Below are positions 1 to 6,003 of a stretch of DNA of 6,627 nt, in pieces (the first letter of the stretch is position 1; each line of letters opens with the position of its first letter). The DNA is from Rhodocyclaceae bacterium (lineage in GTDB: Bacteria > Pseudomonadota > Gammaproteobacteria > Burkholderiales > Rhodocyclaceae): assembly GCA_018262875.1 (NCBI GenBank), contig JADFDL010000093.1:1-6627 (forward strand), read 5' to 3'. Below the pieces are notes generated by a model that did no database searches, had not been told where the DNA came from, and was given only the letters and a program-made list of their open reading frames with translations. The translations under genes and the position numbers were made by a program.

Positions 1-596
1 TGGGGGAAGTTGATGACCGCATGGCGCCAGCAGGGTATTTCGACGAGACCTTCGGAGTCCGGCTTCAGGCCGTCATTGCCCTCTGCTTCGACGGTAAAGC
101 CCAGCTTGACGGCCAATTCCTGGCTGACGCGTTTTTGCTCTCCGACGCGGGCCAGGGCGGCATGCATGGCGTCCGTCGAAGCAATGTCCAGGTCGACGTT
201 GCGCCACTCTTCGGGGAAGCGCTTGAATTCGGCCACGCTGGCATTGGTCGAGCGGGTTTCGATCGGCAGCAATTCGATCGTCGGGGGTTTGCCGGCATCG
301 AAGAGCAATTCGGTCGGGCACATGGTGGTTCGGCCGGCGCTGGAGGGCAGGATGCGGTTGCCGTAGTCGCCGAAGAAAATGGCGTTGATCAGCTCGGACT
401 TGCCGCGCGAGAACTCCGCGACGAAGGCGATGATGAGCTTGTCTTCGCGCAGGCGCTCCAGCAACTGCTGCAGGCGCAATTCGCTTTGCGCATCCCCAAG
501 CTCGTTCTCGGTCAGCCAGTCATGCAGGTTCAGCAGGTGCCCGGAAACTTCCGAACGCCAGCTGCTGTAGGCGGAAAAGTGCTGAACAAGCCCCAT
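1..596 (-). CDS. Dynamin-like GTPase, N-terminal 198 residues (3' end outside the window)
   Basis: The minus strand is open from ATG at 596 to the left edge, giving 198 complete codons with no stop. The start has GGAG (605-602) five bases upstream. The protein begins with a helical, Leu-rich stretch (about residues 20-52), then a beta strand leading into a P-loop, AEFSRGKS at 60-67, followed by ELINAIFF. AGRTTMCPTEL at 87-97 looks like the switch I/G2 segment of dynamin-type GTPases, with the conserved Thr. The Walker B (DTPG) and remaining G motifs should lie beyond the edge. Bacterial members of this family are large GTPases thought to act on membranes; the exact role of this one is unknown. 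Its P-loop has Ala where the consensus GxxxxGK[ST] has Gly. It lies 88 bases downstream of mutM on the same strand, so co-transcription is possible. Dynamin-family assignment is fairly secure; physiological function is not. Confidence 0.82.
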   Translation of the reverse strand, partial: MGLVQHFSAYSSWRSEVSGHLLNLHDWLTENELGDAQSELRLQQLLERLREDKLIIAFVAEFSRGKSELINAIFFGDYGNRILPSSAGRTTMCPTELLFDAGKPPTIELLPIETRSTNASVAEFKRFPEEWRNVDLDIASTDAMHAALARVGEQKRVSQELAVKLGFTVEAEGNDGLKPDSEGLVEIPCWRHAVINFP

Positions 597-626
597 CGCG
601 ACTCCAGAAAGTGCTTCAAAAACGCC

Positions 627-654
627 AATTTAGCACACAAATCCGAGAAAGCAA
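627..654 (-). promoter_or_regulatory. Possible weak promoter for the dynamin-like gene
   Basis: Reading leftward, TTGCTT (654-649) and TAAATT (632-627) are 16 bases apart, and TGC directly precedes the -10, making an extended -10 element. Each box matches the sigma70 consensus only partly (3/6 and 4/6). The site lies in the 88-base gap between mutM and the GTPase gene, so it could give independent transcription. The call rests on pattern only. Confidence 0.25.
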
Positions 655-684
655 TGCAGTCGGGAGGCCGCATCCGGCCGTTCG

Positions 685-1497
685 TCAGTGCTGGCAGTGG
701 GGGCAGTGGAAGGTGGAGCGCTGGCCCAGCCGCAGGGCGCGCACCCTGGCGCCGCAAACGCGACAGGGCTCGCCTTCGCGGCCATAGACGAAGTGCTGCT
801 GCTGGAACCAGCCGGTGCTGCCGTCGCTCTGGATGAAGTCGCGCAGGGTGCTGCCGCCTGCGGCCAGCGCGGCGTCCAGCGTGGCCTTGATGGCTGTCAC
901 GATGCGCTCGCAACGCTTGCGCGAGAGCCGTCCGGCAGGAGTGCGCGGGTCGACGCCGGCGCGAAACAGGCTCTCCGAGGCGTAGATGTTGCCGATCCCG
1001 ACGATGACGTGGCTGTCCATGAGGAACGGCTTGATCGCCGTGGCGCGGCCGCGCGTAGCGTCATGGAGCCATTCCCCGGTGAAAGCTGCGGACAGCGGCT
1101 CGATGCCGAGCGGCGCGATGAGGGGGTGCGCGGCAGCATCGTCCTTCACCCACAGCACGGCACCGAAGCGGCGCGGATCGCACAGCCGCAAGGCCTGGTC
1201 GCCGAACACGAGGTCGAGATGGTCGTGCTTGCCCGGCGGCTCGGCGGCGGGCACGAGGCGCAGGCTGCCCGACATGCCCAGATGCAGGATCAGCGTGCCG
1301 TGGTCGAAGCGGAACAGCAGGTACTTGCCGCGCCGGTCGATGCCGCGCAGCGGCTGTCCGGCGAGCAGGCGGCCGAGTGCGCGCGGCAGCGGGTAGCGCA
1401 GCGCGGCGTGGCGTGCGACGACGGCATGGATTTTTCGGCCGGGGAGCTTGGGTAGCAGGCCGCGGCGCGTGATTTCGACTTCAGGCAGTTCGGGCAT
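685..1497 (-). CDS. mutM: Formamidopyrimidine-DNA glycosylase (Fpg/MutM)
   Basis: A 270-residue base-excision-repair enzyme that removes 8-oxoguanine and formamidopyrimidines and nicks the resulting abasic site by beta/delta elimination. The start at 1497 gives MPELPEVE; after Met removal, Pro becomes the catalytic N-terminal amine and Glu follows it. Other visible hallmarks are Lys58 in RRGKYL, HLGMSG with Met75, DPRRFG (107-112) with the helix-intercalating Arg109 and Phe111, GIGNIYASE with Asn170, and a C-terminal zinc finger with Cys245, Cys248, Cys265 and Cys268 that includes Arg260 in GQRSTFHC. Length is normal for the family and all key residues are present. An in-frame TTG 13 codons upstream, behind an AGGGGG stretch, would bury the catalytic Pro and is rejected. 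No strong Shine-Dalgarno precedes the ATG. The gene is divergent from the TPR gene and upstream of the GTPase gene. Confidence 0.97.
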   Translation of the reverse strand: MPELPEVEITRRGLLPKLPGRKIHAVVARHAALRYPLPRALGRLLAGQPLRGIDRRGKYLLFRFDHGTLILHLGMSGSLRLVPAAEPPGKHDHLDLVFGDQALRLCDPRRFGAVLWVKDDAAAHPLIAPLGIEPLSAAFTGEWLHDATRGRATAIKPFLMDSHVIVGIGNIYASESLFRAGVDPRTPAGRLSRKRCERIVTAIKATLDAALAAGGSTLRDFIQSDGSTGWFQQQHFVYGREGEPCRVCGARVRALRLGQRSTFHCPHCQH

Positions 1498-1520
1498 GGC
1501 GGGCAGGGTGAGCGGTTTGC

Positions 1521-1549
1521 TTGCCGGAGGTGGCAAAACCCCCTAACAT
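1521..1549 (+). promoter_or_regulatory. Probable sigma70-type promoter of the TPR-lolB-ispE cluster
   Basis: TTGCCG (1521-1526) and TAACAT (1544-1549) are separated by 17 bases, each matching consensus at 4 of 6 positions. This predicts a start of transcription near 1556 and a leader of about 47 bases before the ATG at 1603. The -35 box overlaps a short inverted repeat, TTGCC (1521-1525) with GGCAA (1532-1536). It is the best candidate in the 105-base divergent spacer. Confidence 0.45.
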
Positions 1550-1566
1550 GGGCCGGACAAATTTTG

Positions 1567-1572
1567 ATTCTA
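1567..1572 (-). promoter_or_regulatory. Possible -10 box for mutM
   Basis: On the minus strand this reads TAGAAT (5/6 to TATAAT), about 70 bases upstream of the mutM ATG in the divergent spacer. No recognisable -35 box sits 16-18 bases further upstream, so this is tentative. Confidence 0.2.
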
Positions 1573-1602
1573 CGCCCCGCCTGCGCTCGCTTTGATCCCG
1601 AC

Positions 1603-3348
1603 ATGATCGCCCAACCCCGCATCCCCTTTCCTGCTGCCATTGCCGTGGCGCTGGTAGTTTCGGCCTGCGCCTCGGCACCCGCACAGCGTTCCGGCGAGGC
1701 TGATCCGGCGCAAGCCGTCAGTGAAGCCAAGCCCCTGGAGCGCGCCGAACCGCTGCCCAAGCAGGAATTGACCGGCCAGATCCTCTATCAGGCGCTGCTC
1801 GCCGAAATTGCCGGCCAGCGCGGCAACATCGGCTTGTCCGCCTCGGCCTACCTGGACCTGGCCCGCACGACGCGGGATCCGCGCGTGGCCCGGCGCGCCG
1901 CCGAGATTGCGCTGCACGGCCGCAATCTGGACATGGCTTTGCAGGCGGCCCGGCTGTGGGTGGAGATCGATGCGGATTCTTCACAGGCTCGCCAGATGTT
2001 GGCGGGACTGCTGGTGAGTGCCAATCGCCTCGACGAATTGCAGCCCCATGTCGCCAAACTATTGATGCAGGAAGGAGAGAATCTGCGCGACGGGCTGTTG
2101 AGACTGAACCGCTTGTTCGCCCGCTATCCGGACAAGAAGGCCGTTCTGGCGATCGTCGAACAACTCACTGTGCCCTATGTCGGACTGGCCGAAGCCCATT
2201 TCGCGCGGGCCCAGGCCGCGCTCAATGCCGCGGAGTGGCAGCGCGGCGTCGCGGAGGCCGACAAGGCGCTCGCCTTGCGGTCCGACTGGGACGTTGCGGT
2301 GATGCTCAAGGCGCAGTTGCAGCGTCAGGATTCCCCTGGGACGTCGATTGAAACCCTGCGCACCTACCTTGCCGGTCACCCGCAGGCGCGCGAAGTGCGC
2401 CTGCAATACGCCCGCAGCCTGGTCGGCGCGCGCATGTTCCCGCAGGCGCGCGCCGAGTTCCAGCGTCTTCTGGGAGATTTTCCGGGCAATGTCGACGTGA
2501 TCTATGCCGTGGCGGTGCTGTCCATGCAACTTTCCGACTGGGCCACGGCGGAGGAGAATTTCAGGAAACTGCTTGGCCGCGATTTCACCGAGGCGGACAC
2601 TGTGCGCCTTTACCTCGGCCAGATCGCCGAGGAAGGCAAGCGGGACGGGGAAGCCCTGCGCTGGTACGGCGAGGTTGCGCCGGGCGAGCAGCATCTGGCG
2701 GCTCAGATGCGTATTGCCCAGCTGCTGGCCAGGCAGGGCAAGCTGGAGGAAGGCCGCCGTCATTTGCAGGAGACGAGGACGGCGGACAATGCCGACCGCA
2801 TCCCGTTGCTGCTGGCAGAAAGTCAGCTCCTGCGGGACGCCGGCAAAATCCGGGAGGCTTTCGAACTGCTCGATACCCGTCTTGCCGCGCAGCCGGAACA
2901 GCCGGAGCTGCTCTACGAATCGGCGCTGCTGGCAGAGAAGCTTGGCCGGCAGGACGTGCTGGAGACCAACCTGCGCAAACTTATCCGCATCAAGCCCGAC
3001 CATGCCCATGCCTACAATGCGCTCGGCTATTCCCTTGCCGAGCGCAATCAACGGCTGGCAGAGGCGGAGCAACTGATTGCCAAGGCGCTGCAGCTGTCTC
3101 CCGATGACCCTTTCATCACCGACAGCATGGGTTGGGTGCTTTACCGCAAAGGCGACACGGCCGGTGCGCTGACCTACCTCCAGCGGGCTTACTCGATCCG
3201 GCCCGACCCGGAAATCGCTGCTCACCTCGGCGAAGTGCTGTGGGTGGTCGGCCGTCGCGACGAAGCGAAAAAGACCTGGCAGGAGGCGGCGAAGGCCCAT
3301 CCCGGCAACGAAGTCCTGACCGAGGTCATCAAGCACTTCTCTCCCTGA
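1603..3348 (+). CDS. TPR-repeat outer-membrane lipoprotein, candidate LbcA-type protease adaptor
   Basis: A 581-residue protein with a lipoprotein signal peptide: Arg6, hydrophobic residues 10-20, and lipobox VSAC ending at Cys22. The next residue is Ala, not Asp, so outer-membrane sorting by Lol is expected. A Pro/Ala/Glu-rich linker (about 23-55) leads into an all-helical array of tetratricopeptide-like repeats. The clearest TPRs are at about 480-575 (AYNALGYSLAE, DSMGWVLYRKGDTAGALTYL, and a third ending AHPGN). In Pseudomonas aeruginosa the gene next to lolB-ispE-prs-rplY encodes LbcA, a TPR lipoprotein that binds the periplasmic protease CtpA for cell-wall hydrolase degradation. Similar length, architecture and position suggest orthology; this is inference, since TPR sequences diverge quickly. 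The ATG at 1603 gives a proper signal peptide; a TTG at 1564 would add 13 unneeded residues. No clear Shine-Dalgarno is seen. The stop overlaps the lolB start (TGATG). Confidence 0.9.
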   Translation: MIAQPRIPFPAAIAVALVVSACASAPAQRSGEADPAQAVSEAKPLERAEPLPKQELTGQILYQALLAEIAGQRGNIGLSASAYLDLARTTRDPRVARRAAEIALHGRNLDMALQAARLWVEIDADSSQARQMLAGLLVSANRLDELQPHVAKLLMQEGENLRDGLLRLNRLFARYPDKKAVLAIVEQLTVPYVGLAEAHFARAQAALNAAEWQRGVAEADKALALRSDWDVAVMLKAQLQRQDSPGTSIETLRTYLAGHPQAREVRLQYARSLVGARMFPQARAEFQRLLGDFPGNVDVIYAVAVLSMQLSDWATAEENFRKLLGRDFTEADTVRLYLGQIAEEGKRDGEALRWYGEVAPGEQHLAAQMRIAQLLARQGKLEEGRRHLQETRTADNADRIPLLLAESQLLRDAGKIREAFELLDTRLAAQPEQPELLYESALLAEKLGRQDVLETNLRKLIRIKPDHAHAYNALGYSLAERNQRLAEAEQLIAKALQLSPDDPFITDSMGWVLYRKGDTAGALTYLQRAYSIRPDPEIAAHLGEVLWVVGRRDEAKKTWQEAAKAHPGNEVLTEVIKHFSP

Positions 3349-3980
3349 TGCTGCGTATTTTGCTGGCGGCTGGATTTCTCGTGCTGATGGCCGGCTGCGC
3401 CGTGCTGGAGACGGCCACGCTGGCATCCCGCCCGGTGCGCGAGGCAATCGAGGACTTCCGCATCGAGGGTCGCATCGCCGTGCGCCGCGCCGACGAGAGT
3501 TTTTCCGCCGGTATCGACTGGCGCCACGATGCGCACTCCGACGAGATCGTCATCAGCGGCCCGCTCGGCCAGGGACTTGCCCGCCTGACCTCGGGTGGCG
3601 GCACGGCGCTGCTGGAGACGGCCGACCGGAAGCGTTATGTGGCGGCGGACCTGGATGGCTTGTCCGAGCAGGTGTTCGGCGCGCGGTTGCCGGTATCCGG
3701 ACTAGGGCGCTGGGTGCTCGGGCGTTCGGCGTCCGGCGGCGCCGCCAGACTGGACGATGCGGGGCGGCTGGTTGGCCTCTCCGAACAGGGCTGGACGATC
3801 GAATACCTGCGCTACGAGAATGAGGCGAAGGATGCCCTGCCCGAATTGCTGCAGGCCAGGCGCGAGGACGTCGAGGTACGCCTGAAAATTGACAGGTGGG
3901 GCATCGGCCTTTCCCTCGGCTCCCTTCCCCGGGAAGGGGGTGACGGTGGTTCGCTCCGCTCCGGGGGTGGTCCACGATGA
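3348..3980 (+). CDS. lolB: Outer-membrane lipoprotein receptor LolB
   Basis: A 210-residue lipoprotein that accepts lipoproteins from periplasmic LolA and inserts them into the outer membrane. The signal peptide spans residues 1-16 with lipobox MAGC and lipidated Cys17. The mature part has LolB features: FRIEGRIAVR (37-46), a Trp-containing strand SAGIDWRH, ISGPLGQGLARL (69-80) and the late segment GWTIEYLRYE (148-157). The start shares one base with the upstream stop (TGATG) and no good Shine-Dalgarno precedes it, so translation is probably coupled to the TPR gene. The stop overlaps the ispE start by four bases (ATGA). The family core appears to end near DRWGI (182-186). The last 24 residues are Gly/Arg/Ser-rich, low in complexity, and encoded by a repeat-like GC-rich segment, so they look like an added tail. 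The assignment rests on lipobox, length, motifs and synteny. Confidence 0.93.
   Translation: MLRILLAAGFLVLMAGCAVLETATLASRPVREAIEDFRIEGRIAVRRADESFSAGIDWRHDAHSDEIVISGPLGQGLARLTSGGGTALLETADRKRYVAADLDGLSEQVFGARLPVSGLGRWVLGRSASGGAARLDDAGRLVGLSEQGWTIEYLRYENEAKDALPELLQARREDVEVRLKIDRWGIGLSLGSLPREGGDGGSLRSGGGPR
3922..3938. repeat. Perfect 8-bp inverted repeat in a repeat-like GC-rich segment
   Basis: CCCTTCCC (3922-3929) and GGGAAGGG (3931-3938) are perfect inverted arms around a single C. The surrounding stretch, about 3906-3975, is G/C-rich and low in complexity, resembling the short extragenic palindromic repeats scattered through many proteobacterial genomes. It encodes the lolB C-terminal tail, and its GGGGGTGG (3963-3970) is the likely ispE ribosome binding site, six bases from the ATG. 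The arms can form a stem, but no T-run follows, so it is not an intrinsic terminator. Confidence 0.5.
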
Positions 3981-4846
3981 CGGGCTGTTGGGATCGGGCC
4001 TATCCGGCGCCGGCCAAGCTCAATCTTTTCCTCCACATCGTTGGACGCCGTCCCGACGGCTATCACTTGCTGCAATCGCTGTTCCGCCTGATCGACTGCG
4101 GCGACATCCTGCGCTTCGCGCCGCGCGAGGACGGACGCATTCTGCGCGCACATCCGCTGGCCGGCGTGCCCGAGGAGAGCGACCTGTGCGTGCGCGCGGC
4201 GCGGTTGCTGCAGGAGGCGTCCGGCGGACAGCAGGGCGTGGAGATTGCGCTGGACAAGCGGCTGCCGATGGGTGGCGGGCTGGGCGGTGGCAGCTCGGAC
4301 GCGGCCACCGTGCTGCTGGCGCTCAACCGCCTCTGGAACCTGAATTGGCCGCGCCAGCGCCTGCAGGCGTTGGGGTTGCGGCTGGGCGCCGACGTGCCCT
4401 TTTTCATCTTCGGCCGCAGCGCCTTCGCGGAAGGGGTCGGCGAAGTCTTGCAGCCAGTCGAATTGCCGCCGGCCTGGTACCTCGTCATCGTACCGCCCGT
4501 GAGCGTATTGACAGGTGAAATCTTCGCCGCCCGGAATTTGACACGGGATACGAAAGCCATCAAAATGGCGGACTTTTCAGCGGGTTGGGGCGCGGGTTCG
4601 GGCGGTCTGTTCGGCCAGAACGATCTCGAATCCATCGTGTGCGAATGCTACCCGGAGGTGGCGCGGGCGCTGGCCTGGCTCAGGCAGCATGCCGCAGCGC
4701 GCATGACCGGTTCGGGCGCTTGTGTGTTCGCTCCCTTTTCCGTCGAGCAGGACGCGCGTGCCGTACTGGCGCGGATGCCGGAGGGCATGACCGGCTGGGT
4801 AGCGCGAGGCCTGGACGAACACCCCCTGCGGGCACTCGCTGACTGA
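3977..4846 (+). CDS. ispE: 4-diphosphocytidyl-2-C-methyl-D-erythritol kinase
   Basis: A 289-residue GHMP-superfamily kinase that phosphorylates the 2-hydroxyl of CDP-methylerythritol with ATP, the fourth step of the MEP route to isoprenoid precursors. Visible motifs: PAPAKLNLFLHI with the substrate-site Lys14; GRRPDGYHLLQS (23-34); the glycine-rich ATP loop PMGGGLGGGSSDAA (97-110); LGADVPFF with the likely catalytic base Asp139; and the third GHMP motif MTGSGACVF (243-251). Length is normal and no key residue is missing. The ATG overlaps the lolB stop as ATGA, and a G-rich ribosome binding site lies at 3963-3970. tRNA-Gln begins six bases after the TGA, so ispE and the tRNA are very probably on one transcript. 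A lolB-ispE-prs order is shared with other proteobacteria. Confidence 0.97.
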   Translation: MTGCWDRAYPAPAKLNLFLHIVGRRPDGYHLLQSLFRLIDCGDILRFAPREDGRILRAHPLAGVPEESDLCVRAARLLQEASGGQQGVEIALDKRLPMGGGLGGGSSDAATVLLALNRLWNLNWPRQRLQALGLRLGADVPFFIFGRSAFAEGVGEVLQPVELPPAWYLVIVPPVSVLTGEIFAARNLTRDTKAIKMADFSAGWGAGSGGLFGQNDLESIVCECYPEVARALAWLRQHAAARMTGSGACVFAPFSVEQDARAVLARMPEGMTGWVARGLDEHPLRALAD

Positions 4847-4852
4847 AACTCT

Positions 4853-4929
4853 TGGGGAGTCGCCAAGCTGGTTAAGGCACCGGATTTTGATTCCGGCATG
4901 CGAAGGTTCGAATCCTTCCTCCCCAGCCA
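4853..4929 (+). tRNA. tRNA-Gln, anticodon TTG
   Basis: A complete 77-base tRNA with encoded CCA. The acceptor arms are TGGGGAG (4853-4859) and CTCCCCA (4919-4925), followed by discriminator G4926 and CCA at 4927-4929. The anticodon stem CCGGA/TCCGG (4880-4884, 4892-4896) closes the loop TTTTGAT, with anticodon TTG at 4887-4889, which reads CAA and, by wobble, CAG. The T arm is GAAGG, loop TTCGAAT, CCTTC. A weak first pair (T-A) at the acceptor end is typical of bacterial tRNA-Gln. With only six bases after the ispE stop there is no room for a separate promoter except inside ispE, so release from the ispE mRNA by RNase P is expected. Confidence 0.98.
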
Positions 4930-4937
4930 AAATTTGA

Positions 4938-4972
4938 ATGCGGGCAGGTAAACCACCTGCCCGCATCGTTTT
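4938..4972 (+). terminator. Strong intrinsic-terminator-like hairpin between tRNA-Gln and prs
   Basis: ATGCGGGCAGGT (4938-4949) pairs perfectly with ACCTGCCCGCAT (4955-4966) around the loop AAACC, and TTTT follows at 4969-4972. A 12-bp GC-rich stem plus a short T-run fits a rho-independent terminator for the upstream transcript, or a 3' barrier that helps tRNA processing. The T-run is short and prs starts only 28 bases later, so partial read-through or an attenuator role is possible. The in-frame ATG at 4938 is part of the stem, not a prs start. Confidence 0.7.
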
Positions 4973-5000
4973 CGAAAGCGGAATCGTCCACGAGGCGCGC

Positions 5001-5951
5001 ATGGCCTACGACAGCCTGATGGTCTTCACGGGGAATGCCAACCCCAAGCTCGCCGCCGATGTGGTGAGGCGTCTCAACATCTCGCTCGGACGCGCCACGG
5101 TGGGCCGCTTCTCCGACGGCGAAGTCAATGCCGAGATCATGGAGAACGTCCGCGGCAAGGACTGCTTCATCCTGCAATCGACCTGTGCGCCGACCAACGA
5201 CAACCTGATGGAACTCATCATCATGGTCGATGCGTTGAAGCGTTCCTCGGCCGGGCGCGTTACCGCGGCGATTCCCTACATGGGCTATTCGCGCCAGGAC
5301 CGCCGGCCGCGCTCGGCGCGCGTGGCGATTTCGGCCAAGGTGGTGGCGAACATGCTGCAGGCGGCGGGGGTCGACCGCGTCCTGACGGTGGATCTGCATG
5401 CCGACCAGATCCAGGGCTTTTTCGACATCCCGGTAGACAACGTTTACGCGGCGCCGATCCTGCTCGGCGACATCTGGAAGAACCAGCACAAGGATCTGCT
5501 GGTGGTGTCGCCCGATGTCGGCGGCGTGGTGCGAGCGCGGGCGCTGGCGAAGCGCCTCGAATCCGACCTCGCCATCATCGACAAGCGCCGGCCGAAGGCC
5601 AATGTGTCCGAAGTGATGAACATCATCGGCGAAGTGGACGGCCGCACCTGCGTCATCATGGACGACATGGTGGATACCGCCGGCACGCTGTGCAAGGCGG
5701 CGCAGGCCCTGAAGGACCACGGCGCCGCCAAGGTGCTGGCCTACTGTACGCACCCGGTGCTGTCGGGCAGCGCGGTGCAGCGCATCGGCGATTCGGTGCT
5801 GGACGAACTGGTGGTGACGGACACCATCCCGCTGCGCGAGGAAGCCAAAACCTGCACGCGCATCCGGCAGATTTCCATCGCCGAACTGCTGGCGGAAACG
5901 ATGTTGCGCATCAGCAACGAGGAGTCGGTTTCCTCGCTGTTCATGGAATAA
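5001..5951 (+). CDS. prs: Ribose-phosphate pyrophosphokinase (class I PRPP synthase)
   Basis: A 316-residue enzyme that transfers pyrophosphate from ATP to ribose 5-phosphate, making PRPP for purine, pyrimidine, histidine, tryptophan and NAD synthesis. The start at 5001 gives [14 protein letters not shown], the usual N-terminus of betaproteobacterial Prs, and GAGG (4992-4995) lies five bases upstream. Motifs: GRFSDGE (35-41), the flexible-loop segment [16 protein letters not shown] (98-113), the metal-binding [14 protein letters not shown] (131-144) with His133, [17 protein letters not shown] (170-186), and the PRPP-binding loop DDMVDTAGT (221-229). Length is standard. An in-frame upstream ATG (4938) lies inside the terminator-like stem and would add 21 non-conserved residues, so it is rejected. 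Transcription comes either from read-through of the ispE-tRNA unit or from an unrecognised promoter near the hairpin. Confidence 0.98.
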   Translation: MAYDSLMVFTGNANPKLAADVVRRLNISLGRATVGRFSDGEVNAEIMENVRGKDCFILQSTCAPTNDNLMELIIMVDALKRSSAGRVTAAIPYMGYSRQDRRPRSARVAISAKVVANMLQAAGVDRVLTVDLHADQIQGFFDIPVDNVYAAPILLGDIWKNQHKDLLVVSPDVGGVVRARALAKRLESDLAIIDKRRPKANVSEVMNIIGEVDGRTCVIMDDMVDTAGTLCKAAQALKDHGAAKVLAYCTHPVLSGSAVQRIGDSVLDELVVTDTIPLREEAKTCTRIRQISIAELLAETMLRISNEESVSSLFME

Positions 5952-5958
5952 GTTTTTT

Positions 5959-5989
5959 AACCCCTTGGCTGGTCGCGGTCAGGGTTTTT
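5959..5989 (+). terminator. Possible weak terminator or attenuator between prs and rplY
   Basis: AACCC (5959-5963) can pair with GGGTT (5982-5986), and TGGC (5966-5969) with GTCA (5978-5981), leaving a CT bulge on the left arm and an eight-base loop. More T residues follow (5987-5989). The stem is imperfect with one G-T pair, and the rplY ribosome binding site begins four bases later. The 52-base gap shows no convincing promoter, so partial termination that tunes rplY expression is only a possibility. Confidence 0.25.
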
Positions 5990-6003
5990 ACTGGAGCAAG
6001 CAA

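Noticed and set aside
666..679. Hairpin GGCCG/CGGCC just after the mutM stop, considered as a terminator
   Set aside because: Five base pairs with no T-run downstream on the minus strand; too weak to call.
688..1455. 255-codon plus-strand open frame opposite mutM
   Set aside because: mutM carries all its catalytic residues on the other strand. The antisense product is compositionally biased and has no recognisable motif.
1498..1536. Extended mutM start at TTG 1536
   Set aside because: It would add 13 residues in front of the catalytic N-terminal Pro, which must be exposed after Met removal.
2059..3447. 462-codon open frame on the minus strand opposite the TPR gene and the start of lolB
   Set aside because: It lies antisense to two well-supported genes in high-GC DNA, where long shadow frames are expected. 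The product shows no recognisable domain.
4938..5000. Upstream ATG start for prs at 4938
   Set aside because: It lies in the terminator-like stem, lacks a ribosome binding site and adds residues absent from the family; the ATG at 5001 has GAGG at good spacing.
4872..5753. 293-codon minus-strand open frame across tRNA-Gln and prs
   Set aside because: It runs through a functional tRNA gene and antisense to prs. The His/Arg/Val-rich product is a typical shadow.
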